Source: Pontibacter rufus
GTDB lineage: Bacteria > Bacteroidota > Bacteroidia > Cytophagales > Hymenobacteraceae
NCBI RefSeq assembly: GCF_015694705.1
Contig: NZ_JADQDR010000013.1
Coordinates: 88,821-152,820 of the forward strand
Direction of reading: 5' to 3'
Length of the DNA stretch: 64,000 nucleotides
Positions 52,863-61,569 of this stretch are shown one piece after another. Within the stretch, counting starts at the first letter, position 1. Each line of letters starts with the position of its first letter. Under the pieces are notes generated by a model. That model saw only the letters and a program-made list of their open reading frames with translations. It had not been told where the DNA came from and searched no databases. The position numbers and the translations under genes were made by a program.

Positions 52863-53159
52863 TTAGCTGAAAAAATTTTCTATGTCTTTTTTAAGGCCAT
52901 TGATGCCGTCCTGCAGGTCCTGCCAGGTGGAGTGATTGTCTTTGGCGTTGACCATTTTGCTGGCTATCAGTTCCCGTTTTTTCTCGAGACCAGCAATATG
53001 CTCGTGGTATGTATGGTGCGAATCTGCTGCGGTGGCATTGGCGCGTGCTTTCAGGGTTTTAATCTTATTGTCCAGCTCGTCCATGCTTTTTTGTATCTCC
53101 TCGCGCGACAGGTTGTTGGGCGCGCGCATGTGTTCGGGTTTTAAAGGGTAATTATCCAT
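52863..53159 (-). CDS. Small coiled-coil protein of unknown function
   Basis: A 98-residue, highly charged, all-helical protein. After a proline-containing head (MDNYPLKPEHMRAPNN) come heptad-like helices: REEIQKSMDELDNKIKTLKARANA, HHTYHEHIAGLEKKRELIASKM and WQDLQDGINGLKKDIENFF. There is no signal peptide or membrane segment. It could be a small structural or stress protein; I cannot assign a function. It ends at the shared terminator with paaN. Confidence 0.75.
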   Translation of the reverse strand: MDNYPLKPEHMRAPNNLSREEIQKSMDELDNKIKTLKARANATAADSHHTYHEHIAGLEKKRELIASKMVNAKDNHSTWQDLQDGINGLKKDIENFFS

Positions 53160-53403
53160 AGCTTCCTGTTTTCAGTTACACGTATAGCCGGTACGGCGGC
53201 AGTTTATCCTCTAAATACTCCTTTAAACGCTAAAAGGATGTACAGAATGAACGAAGAAAATAATTTTTGTTGAATTATAACAACTGGGTTTTATACTTGC
53301 TGCGGCAAAGCTGGAGCCGTAACTTCCGGTGTTCCGGATAGCGAAGCATCTGCTTTATACTTGCGGGCAGTATAAAGGCTGGCGAAATAGATGGAATACT
53401 GTA
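53160..53403. other. Intergenic region without a recognised gene
   Basis: The spacer holds two TATACTT words (near 53292 and 53356) followed by GCGG-type sequence in each case (TTTATACTTGC), but no convincing open frame. The promoter of the response regulator begins at its right edge. Confidence 0.5.
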
Positions 53404-53434
53404 TTTGATAAAAGCGGCTCATTTAGTATTTTTG
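53404..53434 (+). promoter_or_regulatory. Promoter of the receiver-domain protein
   Basis: TTTG (53404-53407), a 19-base spacer and TATTTTTG (53427-53434) fit the consensus well. It lies 88 bases before the start codon. Confidence 0.7.
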
Positions 53435-53521
53435 CTTACCTGAAACAGGTATGCCGGTTCTGTTGCTGGGGCATAAGCCTTTCAGGTTCGGCTTCCTCCT
53501 ACATCTTGATACCTGGATTGC

Positions 53522-53956
53522 ATGAATAAGTCAAATACCCTGCTGGATTTAATACTGTTAGTTGACGACGACGACACAACAAATTACCTGAATGAGCGGC
53601 TGCTGAAAGAGATGCAGGTGGCCAGGCAGATTCTGGTGCTAAAGAACGGAAAGGAAGCCATAAACTACCTGAAAAGAGCCAATAGCGCTTTAGAGAAGCA
53701 TCCCGATTTGATGTTTCTTGATATAAAAATGCCTGTAATGGACGGGTTCTCTTTCCTGGAGGAATATCATAACAGCGGGCTTGATGCTGCCGACCATGTT
53801 ATCATTATGATGCTGACGTCCTCTGCCAGCTTTTATGATCTGGAGCGGCTTAAAAAGTATAATAAAGTAAAAAAGCACTTCTCCAAGGCGCTTACCAAAC
53901 ACGATGTGCAGGAGATAATGAACGATTACTTCAGGCAAAAAGAAATAAGCAGGTAA
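53522..53956 (+). CDS. Single-domain response regulator
   Basis: A 144-residue receiver-only CheY-like protein. The acidic pocket is LLVDDDDTTNYL (about 12-23), the phospho-acceptor aspartate is in LMFLDIKMPVMDGF (about 62-75, D near 66), the switch threonine/serine is in MLTSSASF, and the late lysine is in KHFSKAL. There is no output domain. The type is common in Bacteroidota and often serves a hybrid or orphan kinase. It is convergent with the ATPase-histidine kinase gene of the adjacent rsb module, 57 bases apart, which suggests but does not prove pairing. Confidence 0.92.
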   Translation: MNKSNTLLDLILLVDDDDTTNYLNERLLKEMQVARQILVLKNGKEAINYLKRANSALEKHPDLMFLDIKMPVMDGFSFLEEYHNSGLDAADHVIIMMLTSSASFYDLERLKKYNKVKKHFSKALTKHDVQEIMNDYFRQKEISR

Positions 53957-54013
53957 AAGCCGGCTGCTTAAAAGCAAACCCTGCGCAATAAAGTATAAGG
54001 CACAATTTGCTTT

Positions 54014-55369
54014 TTAATCCTGATTCTCCGGTACCAGTTCCGCAACTGGCCAGGTGAATACAAACGTACTGCCCCTGCCTGCAGATGTTACCCATACGCG
54101 TCCGCCCTTTTCAAGTATGATTTTTTTGACAATAGACAGGCCCAGGCCCGTGCTGTCGGTGCGGCCAAGGCTGGCACCGGTATCATACATGTCAAAAATG
54201 TTTTCCTGCACCTCCTGCGGAATGCCGGGGCCATTGTCCTGAATGGTAAACTCAATAAAGTCATCCAGCAGTTTATACTTTATCTCTACCAACCCCTGCT
54301 CCGGTGTGTCGTGGTACTTGATGGCGTTGCCGATGATGTTGCTGAAAACCTGGTATAAGTATACTTCCTGGGTATAAAGCACGGGCATGTCCGGGTCCAC
54401 CTCAATTTTGAAGTTGGCAGGCACGCTTAAAGAGGTAATTACCAGGTGCAGCAGGATGTGGATGTCGATTACTTTTTTAGGAATGCTGCTGTGGCCTGCC
54501 AGTGAGTATGCCAGTATACTTGTTATCAGGCGGTCCATTTTGTATGTCTGCTGGCGCAGCATCGGGAACATCTCTTCGGCTTCCCCCAGGTGATTTGCTT
54601 TTATGCAGGCTTCCAATGCCAGGGTCAGGCCGTTGATATTCTGGAGCGGGCCCCGCAGGTCGTGCGATACGGTGTGGGCAAAGGAATCCAGCTCTTTGTT
54701 GATTTTCTGCAGCAGCAGGTTCTTTTTCTCCCGCTCTTCAAGCAACTGGCTGATTTCCTGGTTGGAGGTGTGCAGCTGCTTGTTCAGCCGTCTGATTTCC
54801 TGCAGTTGCTGTTCTGTTTCAAGGTTGCGCAAGCGCAGTTGCTCCAGCAGTTCCAACAATTTAATGTTCTGTTTCTTAATTTCGGCATAAGGCGATACCG
54901 AAGTCTCGTATTCAAAATGTTGCAGCCATTTATCAGCAACAGACTTGGTAACTACCGGCGCATTGCGGGGCAAGCGCAGGCGCAGGGTTACGGCCGTGCC
55001 TTTTTCAGGACTGCTTTCTATATCAAAAAAGTCAACCAGCTTCCGGGAATTAGCGAGGCCATTCCCTCTGGAATGAAAGCTGCCGGCACCATCCTGTACC
55101 AAACATTCTGCATCGGCAATGCCACGGCCGCGATCAGTTACAACCGCCTCAAGATAATGGGTGCCTGCCTCCTCTGTTACATTCAGGGCTATCTGCCCGC
55201 AACCGACATGCTCTACCACGTTGCGGCATATTTCGGATACAGCAGTGGCAAATTTTGTCTGCCCCACCATGGCAACGCCCAGGTTTTCGGATAGCTGCAT
55301 GGCGCGCTTATAAGCCAGCACGGCGTCCAGTTCGTTGTTAATCTCTATTTTGATAATGTTTCTTGGCAT
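54014..55369 (-). CDS. Histidine kinase with N-terminal RsbT/RsbW-like ATPase domain
   Basis: A 451-residue soluble protein with two GHKL ATPase domains. The first (about 5-130) is anti-sigma-factor-like, with N-box SEICRNVVEHVG and G-boxes DRGRGI and RGNGLA. A coiled coil (about 160-230) leads to a HisKA domain with the phospho-histidine in FAHTVSHDLRGPLQN (about 233-247), then the kinase HATPase domain (VFSNIIGNAIKY, DNGPGIP, GLGLSIVKKII; about 340-440). There is no sensor or membrane part, so input may come through the N-terminal ATPase and the stressosome genes. It is the last gene of the minus-strand module, 6 bases after the phosphatase gene. Confidence 0.9.
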   Translation of the reverse strand: MPRNIIKIEINNELDAVLAYKRAMQLSENLGVAMVGQTKFATAVSEICRNVVEHVGCGQIALNVTEEAGTHYLEAVVTDRGRGIADAECLVQDGAGSFHSRGNGLANSRKLVDFFDIESSPEKGTAVTLRLRLPRNAPVVTKSVADKWLQHFEYETSVSPYAEIKKQNIKLLELLEQLRLRNLETEQQLQEIRRLNKQLHTSNQEISQLLEEREKKNLLLQKINKELDSFAHTVSHDLRGPLQNINGLTLALEACIKANHLGEAEEMFPMLRQQTYKMDRLITSILAYSLAGHSSIPKKVIDIHILLHLVITSLSVPANFKIEVDPDMPVLYTQEVYLYQVFSNIIGNAIKYHDTPEQGLVEIKYKLLDDFIEFTIQDNGPGIPQEVQENIFDMYDTGASLGRTDSTGLGLSIVKKIILEKGGRVWVTSAGRGSTFVFTWPVAELVPENQD

Positions 55370-55375
55370 GGCTGG

Positions 55376-56416
55376 TTATGCTTTGCTCCGGACTACAACT
55401 ACCAAAGCGTCGTCGGTCTGGCGGCTGTGGTCCCTGTATAGTACGGCGGCAATGGTTGTCGGATTGTGGCGGTGCAGGTTGGGATAAATGCTCATGGCCC
55501 ATCTTGATTTAAGTCCGTCGGAGTGCAGGACAAGCAGCTTGGCATTATTCCATTCGAGGGCTTGCGTATGGAGCCTGGCAGGAATATTATGGCCCAGCGT
55601 GCCGTTGTAAGACAATACACTTTTAGACACAGTTATCAGCGGGCCATCGTCTGCGGTAAATACTTTACCTGCTATGTTGCCAATGCCGCAAAGATTTATG
55701 TGCTGTTTTGAGGAATCGATGCAGGCTACCAGCCCCACGGCCCCCCTGGTATGGCGTAAGCCTTCGTGTACCTGCCGCAGTATGGCAGCCGGATCGTGCT
55801 GCAGGCTGCGGGCAAAAACCTGTACGGCCTGCTGGCTGGCCTCATGGGCTTTAGGTCCGTGGCCGAGCCCGTCCAGCACAATTACATAACAGTTGTGTTT
55901 TTCGTCCAGCACTGCCCAGCCATCCCCGCTCAGCTCCTGGTTAGCCATCGGCACTGCTACAGCTCCAACCTCAAAGCAACTTGTGTGGTTAGCATCCGCA
56001 GCCTGGCCGCCGTTTTTGTAAACACGCGAAAGAATAACAGTGCCGTTACCCGGCTGTGAATAAAGATCAAACATATCCGACTGCCTTTTGATAGCGCCTA
56101 ATCCTTCTCCTGCAGTTCCTGCCGTCGAGACACCATCCAGCAGCATCCGCTGCGGGTCGTGCATACCAGGGCCACTATCCAGGCAGATTATTTCCAGTCC
56201 GCCGGGCTCCGCTTCCAGGCACCTGGCCAGCAATTCGCCTCCATTTGGCGTATACTTCACCAAATTAGAAACCATCTCCGAAACAATAATATTTACCTTG
56301 CCTACCTGGTTTTTTGAAAGGCCACAGTTGATGGCCATGCCTGTTATGTCTCTTTTAAGAATACTGGCGTAGGTTTTATCGGGCAGTATAAAGCGTCTGT
56401 GTTGCCTAATGTCCAT
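55376..56416 (-). CDS. Fusion of RsbT-like ATPase and SpoIIE/RsbX-like phosphatase
   Basis: A protein of about 346 residues. An N-terminal RsbT/RsbW-like ATPase (N-box IIVSEMVSNLVKYT, G-boxes LDSGPGM and GEGLGAIKR; about 1-140) is fused to a PP2C-type phosphatase (about 150-346). The phosphatase part has metal-binding motifs GDGWAVLDEKHNCYVIVLDGLGHGPKAHEAS and SDGL near the end, and TDDALVVVV at the terminus. RsbX-type enzymes reset stressosomes by dephosphorylating RsbR and RsbS. The ATG at 56416 is preferred; the in-frame extension to 56473 would overlap rsbT by 68 bases. It overlaps rsbT by 11 bases as annotated. Confidence 0.88.
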   Translation of the reverse strand: MDIRQHRRFILPDKTYASILKRDITGMAINCGLSKNQVGKVNIIVSEMVSNLVKYTPNGGELLARCLEAEPGGLEIICLDSGPGMHDPQRMLLDGVSTAGTAGEGLGAIKRQSDMFDLYSQPGNGTVILSRVYKNGGQAADANHTSCFEVGAVAVPMANQELSGDGWAVLDEKHNCYVIVLDGLGHGPKAHEASQQAVQVFARSLQHDPAAILRQVHEGLRHTRGAVGLVACIDSSKQHINLCGIGNIAGKVFTADDGPLITVSKSVLSYNGTLGHNIPARLHTQALEWNNAKLLVLHSDGLKSRWAMSIYPNLHRHNPTTIAAVLYRDHSRQTDDALVVVVRSKA

Positions 56417-56810
56417 CTTTCCAGTGGATAAGGGTAACGATGGTTCCTTTGCCCGGGGCACTCTGTATGGCAAACTCGCTTACCAGCCGTTTGGCGCCGG
56501 GCAGGCCAAGGCCCATACCACTGCTCGTGGAGTAGCCGTCCTGCATGGCGGCCTGTAAATTCTCTATACCTGGCCCCTCATCCGTAAAAGTTAATTTTAT
56601 ACCTTGTCTGGCGTTTATACTTACAATCTCCATCATGACTTTGCCACTTTTAGCATAGTTAAGTATGTTACGCACCAACTCGCTGGCTGCTGTAATAAGT
56701 TTGGTCTGGTTGATGAGGTTCATGCCGGTTTCAGCGCAAAGCTCCTGTATATGGCTACGGATAAGTATAAAATCCTGCTCCCGCACGATAGGTATCGTGT
56801 GGTTACTCAT
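56406..56810 (-). CDS. rsbT: Switch kinase RsbT
   Basis: A 134-residue GHKL serine/threonine kinase of the RsbT/RsbW family. It shows the N-box ITAASELVRNILNYAKSG (about 43-60), G1 FTDEGPGIENL (about 75-85) and G2 GMGLGLPGAKRL (about 98-109). In stressosomes RsbT is held by RsbS and RsbR, phosphorylates them on stress, and is released to act on an output partner. It overlaps rsbS by 8 bases. No sigma-B gene is nearby, so the output must differ from Bacillus. Confidence 0.92.
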   Translation of the reverse strand: MSNHTIPIVREQDFILIRSHIQELCAETGMNLINQTKLITAASELVRNILNYAKSGKVMMEIVSINARQGIKLTFTDEGPGIENLQAAMQDGYSTSSGMGLGLPGAKRLVSEFAIQSAPGKGTIVTLIHWKDGH

Positions 56811-57204
56811 CCTGTGAGGATGTATCCTCCTCCTGTCCGCTGGTGCGAAGTGTGAACTGTTGTTGCAGCAGCGCTATACCTTTTTCTATCGTCAGGGCAG
56901 TATAAACGCCATGCAGCTTAAGGCCCAACTCCACCAGCGTGATGGCTACCGCCGGCTGCATGCCCACAACCACGGTGCCGGCATCCATCAGGCGCGACAT
57001 AGAAGCGATGTTGCTCAGGATACGGCCCATAAAAGAATCCACAATATCAAGCGCCGATATATCAATCAGCACGCCTTTGGCCCCTGTTTTACTGATACTG
57101 CTGATCAGGTCGTTTTCCAGGTTAAGGGCCAGCTGGTCATAAAGATCCACCTGTATGGTTACAAGCAGAAAGGGGCCCATTCGCAGGATAGGTATTTTTT
57201 CCAT
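56803..57204 (-). CDS. rsbS: Stressosome scaffold antagonist RsbS
   Basis: A 133-residue single STAS-domain protein. The conserved phospho-acceptor region is GVLIDISALDIVDSFMGRILS (serine in VDSF, near residue 58), matching Ser59 of Bacillus RsbS. The following helix and VVVGMQPAVAITLVELG are also typical. The ATG at 57204 is used; an upstream open extension of 60 residues (to 57384) runs through the rsbR coding region and has no family character. It starts 5 bases after rsbR. Confidence 0.93.
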   Translation of the reverse strand: MEKIPILRMGPFLLVTIQVDLYDQLALNLENDLISSISKTGAKGVLIDISALDIVDSFMGRILSNIASMSRLMDAGTVVVGMQPAVAITLVELGLKLHGVYTALTIEKGIALLQQQFTLRTSGQEEDTSSQDE

Positions 57205-57209
57205 AGAGG

Positions 57210-58079
57210 TTATTTCAGGAGAGGGGCTGCCATCCTGTCTATAGATCTCACCTGCAGGTTTAACCTGGCAAAAGCCACCTGCAAGGCGCTTGCCAGAGTA
57301 GCTTTGGTAACGATGTTGGACAGGTCGATGCCTAAATGCACAATGGTCTGGGCTATTTCGGGCCGGATGCCGCTGATGATGCACTCGGCACCCATCAGCC
57401 GGGTGGCACTCACGGTTTTAATCAGGTGCTGGGCTACCATCGAGTCTACAGTGGGTACGCCCGAAATATCCAGTATGGCAATGCTGCTGCCTGTTTCCAC
57501 AATCTCCTGCAACAGGTTTTCCATTACAGTCTGGGTACGGGAGCTGTCGAGGGTGCCGATGATGGGTAGCGCCAGAATGCCTTCCCACACGCGTATAACC
57601 GGCGTTGAAATCTCGTTTATTTCATCGCTCTGCCGAAGTATAACATCCTCGCGGCCTTTTATGTAAGTTTCAAAAGCTATGATGCTCAGGTTGTCAAGCA
57701 GGCTGTTTACCTGCAGTATTTCCTTATAAAGTACTTCGGGTGTGCCGGCGTGCTCTTGTTCCAATACATCGCACAGTGCCTGTTTCAGGCTCAGTACAAA
57801 GCGGTTGGTTTCACGCGGTGAAAATCCCTGGCGCGCGCGCATCACGGAGATATCGCTTAAGATATCGTTTACCTGTGCATAATCGTCAGTATAAACGTTA
57901 TCGAAGTTGCCTTTTTTTATTGCCTGCAGCAGTGCGGTCAGCAGCTCTTCAGATTGCCTTTGTAACTCCTCTCTGGATACTAAATTATTGCGCTGCATGG
58001 TGTCATCCACCTGCATTTTCATCCAGTTACCCAGAATTTGCTGTTTGTTTTCCTGTAATACTTGTGCTGTATTGTTCAT
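57210..58079 (-). CDS. rsbR: Stressosome co-antagonist RsbR with non-heme globin-like sensor
   Basis: A 289-residue protein. The N-terminal helical domain (about 5-150, NKQQILGNWMKMQVDD to ARQGFSPRETNRFVLSLKQAL) is of the RsbRD_N/globin-like sensor type. A linker helix is followed by a C-terminal STAS domain (about 165-280). The STAS part keeps the threonine of GVPTVDSMVAQHLIKT, equivalent to Thr171 of Bacillus RsbR. The second threonine site region reads IISGIRPEIAQ. It is the first gene of the rsbR-S-T-phosphatase-kinase operon. Confidence 0.93.
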   Translation of the reverse strand: MNNTAQVLQENKQQILGNWMKMQVDDTMQRNNLVSREELQRQSEELLTALLQAIKKGNFDNVYTDDYAQVNDILSDISVMRARQGFSPRETNRFVLSLKQALCDVLEQEHAGTPEVLYKEILQVNSLLDNLSIIAFETYIKGREDVILRQSDEINEISTPVIRVWEGILALPIIGTLDSSRTQTVMENLLQEIVETGSSIAILDISGVPTVDSMVAQHLIKTVSATRLMGAECIISGIRPEIAQTIVHLGIDLSNIVTKATLASALQVAFARLNLQVRSIDRMAAPLLK

Positions 58080-58431
58080 GTGTGGACGTAGTAGCTTCAG
58101 CTGTTAGATATCAGTTTAAATAGATATAGAAACGCAGGTATAAACGAGCAGGTTCGCTTTCCGGGTGCTTAAAGATAGGCAAAAGCCACGGCATAACAGA
58201 CCAGCTAAACGTAACCAGGCGCTTTTCCTGTGTTATATGTTGTTGATAGCAATTAATGGTTTGCTGGTACGGTATACTTATTGCTGTGATAATATGTTAT
58301 ATATAGCTGTGTTCTGGCTCCTGTAAGGTATAAACCTGTTTTGTAAAGCAGCGGCGCACTTTCCTGATGCACACAGCTGCAAAAGTTTTATGTGTATAAC
58401 AGTAAGTTTTATCAATCTTAATTCCTGTATC
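58080..58431. other. Divergent region between rsbR and the DUF4136 gene
   Basis: About 350 bases with AT-rich stretches (near 58280-58310) and AAGTATA-type words (TATACTT near 58275). No consensus TAnnTTTG box could be placed with confidence for either gene, and no RNA gene was recognised. Confidence 0.45.
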
Positions 58432-58974
58432 ATGAAGATTCATATTTTATCATACTTGTTGCTGTTCTTGTTGGTAGCGGGCTGTTCACCCGAAATAGTT
58501 GTTACATCCGAGCCTTCTCCGGATTTTCATTTGTCAGGTTATCAGACGTTTGCCTTTTATGATGTAGAAGCTTCCGGGAGCGGCTTATCAGAAAATTACA
58601 AACCTAAAATAGACCTGCTGAAAGAGGAGATTGCCCGGCAACTGCAGGCACGCGGCCTGCGCCAGGTAGCTGAAAACCCTGATCTGCTCGTGAACATTGG
58701 TGTGGTAGTGGAAGAAGAAGTGCAGACGCGGCAGACAGATTTCAGAACTGATGCGCCCATTTACATCGGGCAGCGCCATTATACCTGGGAGAGCAAGGAA
58801 GTGCCTGTAAGACATTACAAAACCGGCGCTGTATCGGTAGACCTGATAAACAACAGCCGCAACGAACTGGTATGGCAGGGTACCGCCGAAGGAATTTTAC
58901 CGGACAGCGATAAAAAACTACGCCAGCAGGTACAGCAGGGCATTGAGGAACTGATAAGCCGTGTACCGCAGTAG
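58432..58974 (+). CDS. DUF4136 lipoprotein
   Basis: A 180-residue lipoprotein: signal peptide with lipobox LLVAGCSPE (cysteine near 18). A DUF4136 domain follows, recognised by SEPSPDFHLSGYQTFAFYD near the start, the middle KEEIARQLQARGLRQVAENPDLLVNIGV, and the C-terminal LVWQGTAEGILP and QQGIEELISRVP. Family members are common outer-membrane or periplasmic lipoproteins of unknown function. The ATG at 58432 is used because the upstream extension to 58390 would hide the signal peptide. It is convergent with the patatin gene. Confidence 0.9.
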   Translation: MKIHILSYLLLFLLVAGCSPEIVVTSEPSPDFHLSGYQTFAFYDVEASGSGLSENYKPKIDLLKEEIARQLQARGLRQVAENPDLLVNIGVVVEEEVQTRQTDFRTDAPIYIGQRHYTWESKEVPVRHYKTGAVSVDLINNSRNELVWQGTAEGILPDSDKKLRQQVQQGIEELISRVPQ

Positions 58975-59005
58975 ACGGGAGTGAGATAGATGATTTATAC
59001 TTCCT

Positions 59006-61306
59006 TTAATACCTGGGCAGGCGGAAGCCCAAGCCTAAGTAACCGTGTATTGATGATTTGTGCTGAAGGGCAACGCCCAGTACCACCGGCCCCAGCGGTG
59101 AGTCATAGCCTGCCATGAGGCCGTAACTTATTCTTAATCCCTGGCCCTGCAACAAACGGTCGCTGTTTAAAAGGCTTACATTAAGTGCCTGTACATTTGG
59201 ATGAATGTACAGGTTGTTTTTTATCCGCAGCTGCAGGCCTGCATCAAAGTATAAAGCTTTGGTGAGCGCATAAGTATAAGGCTTCATACCCCGGAAATCG
59301 AAGGCATCCGGAACAATGGGCCTGAACCCGCCGGCGTATACTTCCTGATCCGGTGGAACATTTTCGGTGTTGTAAAAGATAAGGCCCTGGCGCAGCACCA
59401 GGCTGAGGTTTGGCCGGATCGGTATAAATCCTGTACTTTTCACCGTAAGTCTGATATATGGCTGATAGTCGATGCTGCTGATTGAATCCTGGAGGGCCTT
59501 GTACTCGGGGAGAAGATTTGCCTGTAGCCTGCCGGGCAGCTTTCCTTCTGCCGTTGCATCCACTTTCCAGCCCTTTGTCGGGAAGATGGCGCTGTTAAGA
59601 TTGTTGAGCTGGTAAAAAGTGCTGAGGCCCCAGGTGCTGTTTTTTAGTTTCCGGATGATGTTTGCGTTAATCGCGCTGCCGTTAAGTATAAACTGCCCCG
59701 CTACTTCCGGCGACAGCCTGAGGTGGTAAAAACTGAGCCGCTGCCCAAAAGTCCAGTTGGTATGGCTGGTAGACTGCCAGCCGGCATAGCCCGCATAGCG
59801 GTTTTTATTTAAGACAGCTATCTTGTTGTTGTTCTGGTTGTAAGTCGGGAACTCGTAGCCGTAGTAAGAAGCGCCCAGAACCGCAGCCACATTCTGCAGC
59901 CTGCCCAGGTACTTCAGATAATTCAGATCGACGCGCGGCATCTGGGCAACATCCGCTTCGGCTATAAACCGGGAACCGGAGAGGAGCAGGTTGCGCTGTG
60001 TCAGGTTTACCGTAACGCCGGCGTGGTTTTCAGAATCGTAGAAAACAGCCGCTTTTACAGACGACGGAGGCGCTTCTTTTACCTGCACCTGCAGGTGATA
60101 GCCTTTGGGCCCGGGCTGCAGAGTATAAGATACCTTGTCGAAGTGGCGTGTGCCGTAAAGCTCTTCCACGTTGTCTTCTATCTGCTCCAGCGCCAGCGTG
60201 TCTTGCTCCCGGATGTGCAGCTTACCCGTAATAAGTTTTTTGGGTACCCGCCGGGCGCCCGTAATTGTTATACTTTCCACATACACCGAATCGGCCGCAG
60301 CAATGTGCTGTACCGGCGGTGGCGGTGGGCCATAGGCATTGAGGCTGTCAGCCAGTGTTTTCAGGGAATCGAGGTAGAGGCGCGATACACTTTCACCCAT
60401 TTTAATGATTTCGGCTGTTCTGCCAAAACTGCCGGTGCTGAACTGTTGCAAAGAATCCTGCATCTCCACCAGGAAATCAGTTTTCAGCTTTTCTTCATAA
60501 GTATTAGCTGAGCTGGTAAAAAAAGCAATCTGCACCAGCACGTTCAGCATTGAGGTCAGGCTTTCCTCCGGCTCCAGTGCGCCGCTCACGTTTACGCCGA
60601 TAATAATGTCAGCGCCCATGTCCAAGGCTTCCTGCACCGGGAAGTTCTGCACCATGCCGCCATCTACCAGCAGGCGATCTCCTATGCGCACAGGGGTAAA
60701 AACAGACGGAATAGCCATACTGGCGCGCATGGCTTCGGGCAACGAACCGCTTTTCAGCACTACCTTTTCACCAGTCAGCAGGTCGGTGGCCACACAGGCA
60801 AAAGGAATGGGTAATTTGCTGAAGTCGTTGATGCCGTGTGCGCTGCGGGTGAGGCGCGAGAAGGTTTCGGCCAGCGCCTGCCCTTCAATCATACCGCTCG
60901 GGAAGCCCAGCTTATAATGCTCCAGGGGCAGTTCTACGATGTAGCGGCCAAAGTAGTCTTTTTCTTCCATGGCCACCTTGTCCAGCGATATCTCGTTGCT
61001 GAGTACCTTGTTCCAGTTAATGTCGAGGGCTATTTTTTCTATTTCGGCGGCAGAGTAGCCCATGGCATACAGCGCGCCCACCAGAGCGCCCATGCTGGTG
61101 CCGGTGATGTAATCGGGCCGGATGCCGGCCTCTTCCAGTACTTTCAGAAAACCGATATGGGCCATGCCTTTGGCGCCGCCGCCGCTCAGCACCAGGCCCA
61201 CCTTGGGGCAGGGCTCGATGCCGGATTGCTGCGCATTTGCCTGAGGCGCTGCAAACAGCAGCCAACAGCAGAGCAGCAACCATACTTGTACAGGCGTAAG
61301 GTGCAT
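59006..61306 (-). CDS. Patatin-like phospholipase fused to POTRA and outer-membrane barrel
   Basis: A 766-residue exported protein. It has a signal peptide (about 6-25), a patatin domain (about 36-330) with glycine-rich oxyanion loop VLSGGGAKGMAHIG, nucleophile S71 in GTSMG and the aspartate in VDGGMVQNFPV (about 216). A POTRA-like segment is at about 345-415 (VYVESITITGARRVPKKLITGKL). A BamA/Omp85-type barrel to the C-terminus ends in aromatic-rich strands (GYLGLGFRLPRY). This resembles the type Vd PlpD layout, in which the lipase domain sits before a barrel. It may remain surface- or periplasm-exposed. Physiological substrate is unknown; phospholipids are likely. Confidence 0.94.
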   Translation of the reverse strand: MHLTPVQVWLLLCCWLLFAAPQANAQQSGIEPCPKVGLVLSGGGAKGMAHIGFLKVLEEAGIRPDYITGTSMGALVGALYAMGYSAAEIEKIALDINWNKVLSNEISLDKVAMEEKDYFGRYIVELPLEHYKLGFPSGMIEGQALAETFSRLTRSAHGINDFSKLPIPFACVATDLLTGEKVVLKSGSLPEAMRASMAIPSVFTPVRIGDRLLVDGGMVQNFPVQEALDMGADIIIGVNVSGALEPEESLTSMLNVLVQIAFFTSSANTYEEKLKTDFLVEMQDSLQQFSTGSFGRTAEIIKMGESVSRLYLDSLKTLADSLNAYGPPPPPVQHIAAADSVYVESITITGARRVPKKLITGKLHIREQDTLALEQIEDNVEELYGTRHFDKVSYTLQPGPKGYHLQVQVKEAPPSSVKAAVFYDSENHAGVTVNLTQRNLLLSGSRFIAEADVAQMPRVDLNYLKYLGRLQNVAAVLGASYYGYEFPTYNQNNNKIAVLNKNRYAGYAGWQSTSHTNWTFGQRLSFYHLRLSPEVAGQFILNGSAINANIIRKLKNSTWGLSTFYQLNNLNSAIFPTKGWKVDATAEGKLPGRLQANLLPEYKALQDSISSIDYQPYIRLTVKSTGFIPIRPNLSLVLRQGLIFYNTENVPPDQEVYAGGFRPIVPDAFDFRGMKPYTYALTKALYFDAGLQLRIKNNLYIHPNVQALNVSLLNSDRLLQGQGLRISYGLMAGYDSPLGPVVLGVALQHKSSIHGYLGLGFRLPRY

Positions 61307-61446
61307 CAGTTTTGAGCTTATACTTACAACAAAGGGATTCAGGAGGAAGGAAGTTAACAGCGGCTTAAAACAGACATTTCAAGTATACAAGTATAACTAT
61401 ACGGGAAGCAGAATATTGTACAAAGGGAAGAGGTAAGCAGGAAAAG

Positions 61447-61548
61447 AAAAAGCACCCCGGATTTTATCAAAGAACTTTGGCCTGGATCCGTTGCGGAAGC
61501 GTTTTGATTGCCGCGGAACGTAGCCTGCTTGATAAACCGGGGAGCCTT
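61447..61548 (-). terminator. Large imperfect hairpin after the DUF1080 gene
   Basis: CCCCGGATTTTATCAA (61455-61470) pairs with TTGATAAACCGGGG (61529-61542) with a small bulge. On the minus strand the stem is followed by GGTGCTTTTTCTTTT. It lies about 30-120 bases after the DUF1080 stop. Confidence 0.5.
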
Positions 61549-61569
61549 ATTTTGATGCCAACTATTCCG

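Noticed and set aside
57205..57384. A 60-residue N-terminal extension of RsbS
   Set aside because: It overlaps the end of rsbR in another frame and lacks STAS character; the ATG at 57204 gives standard RsbS length.
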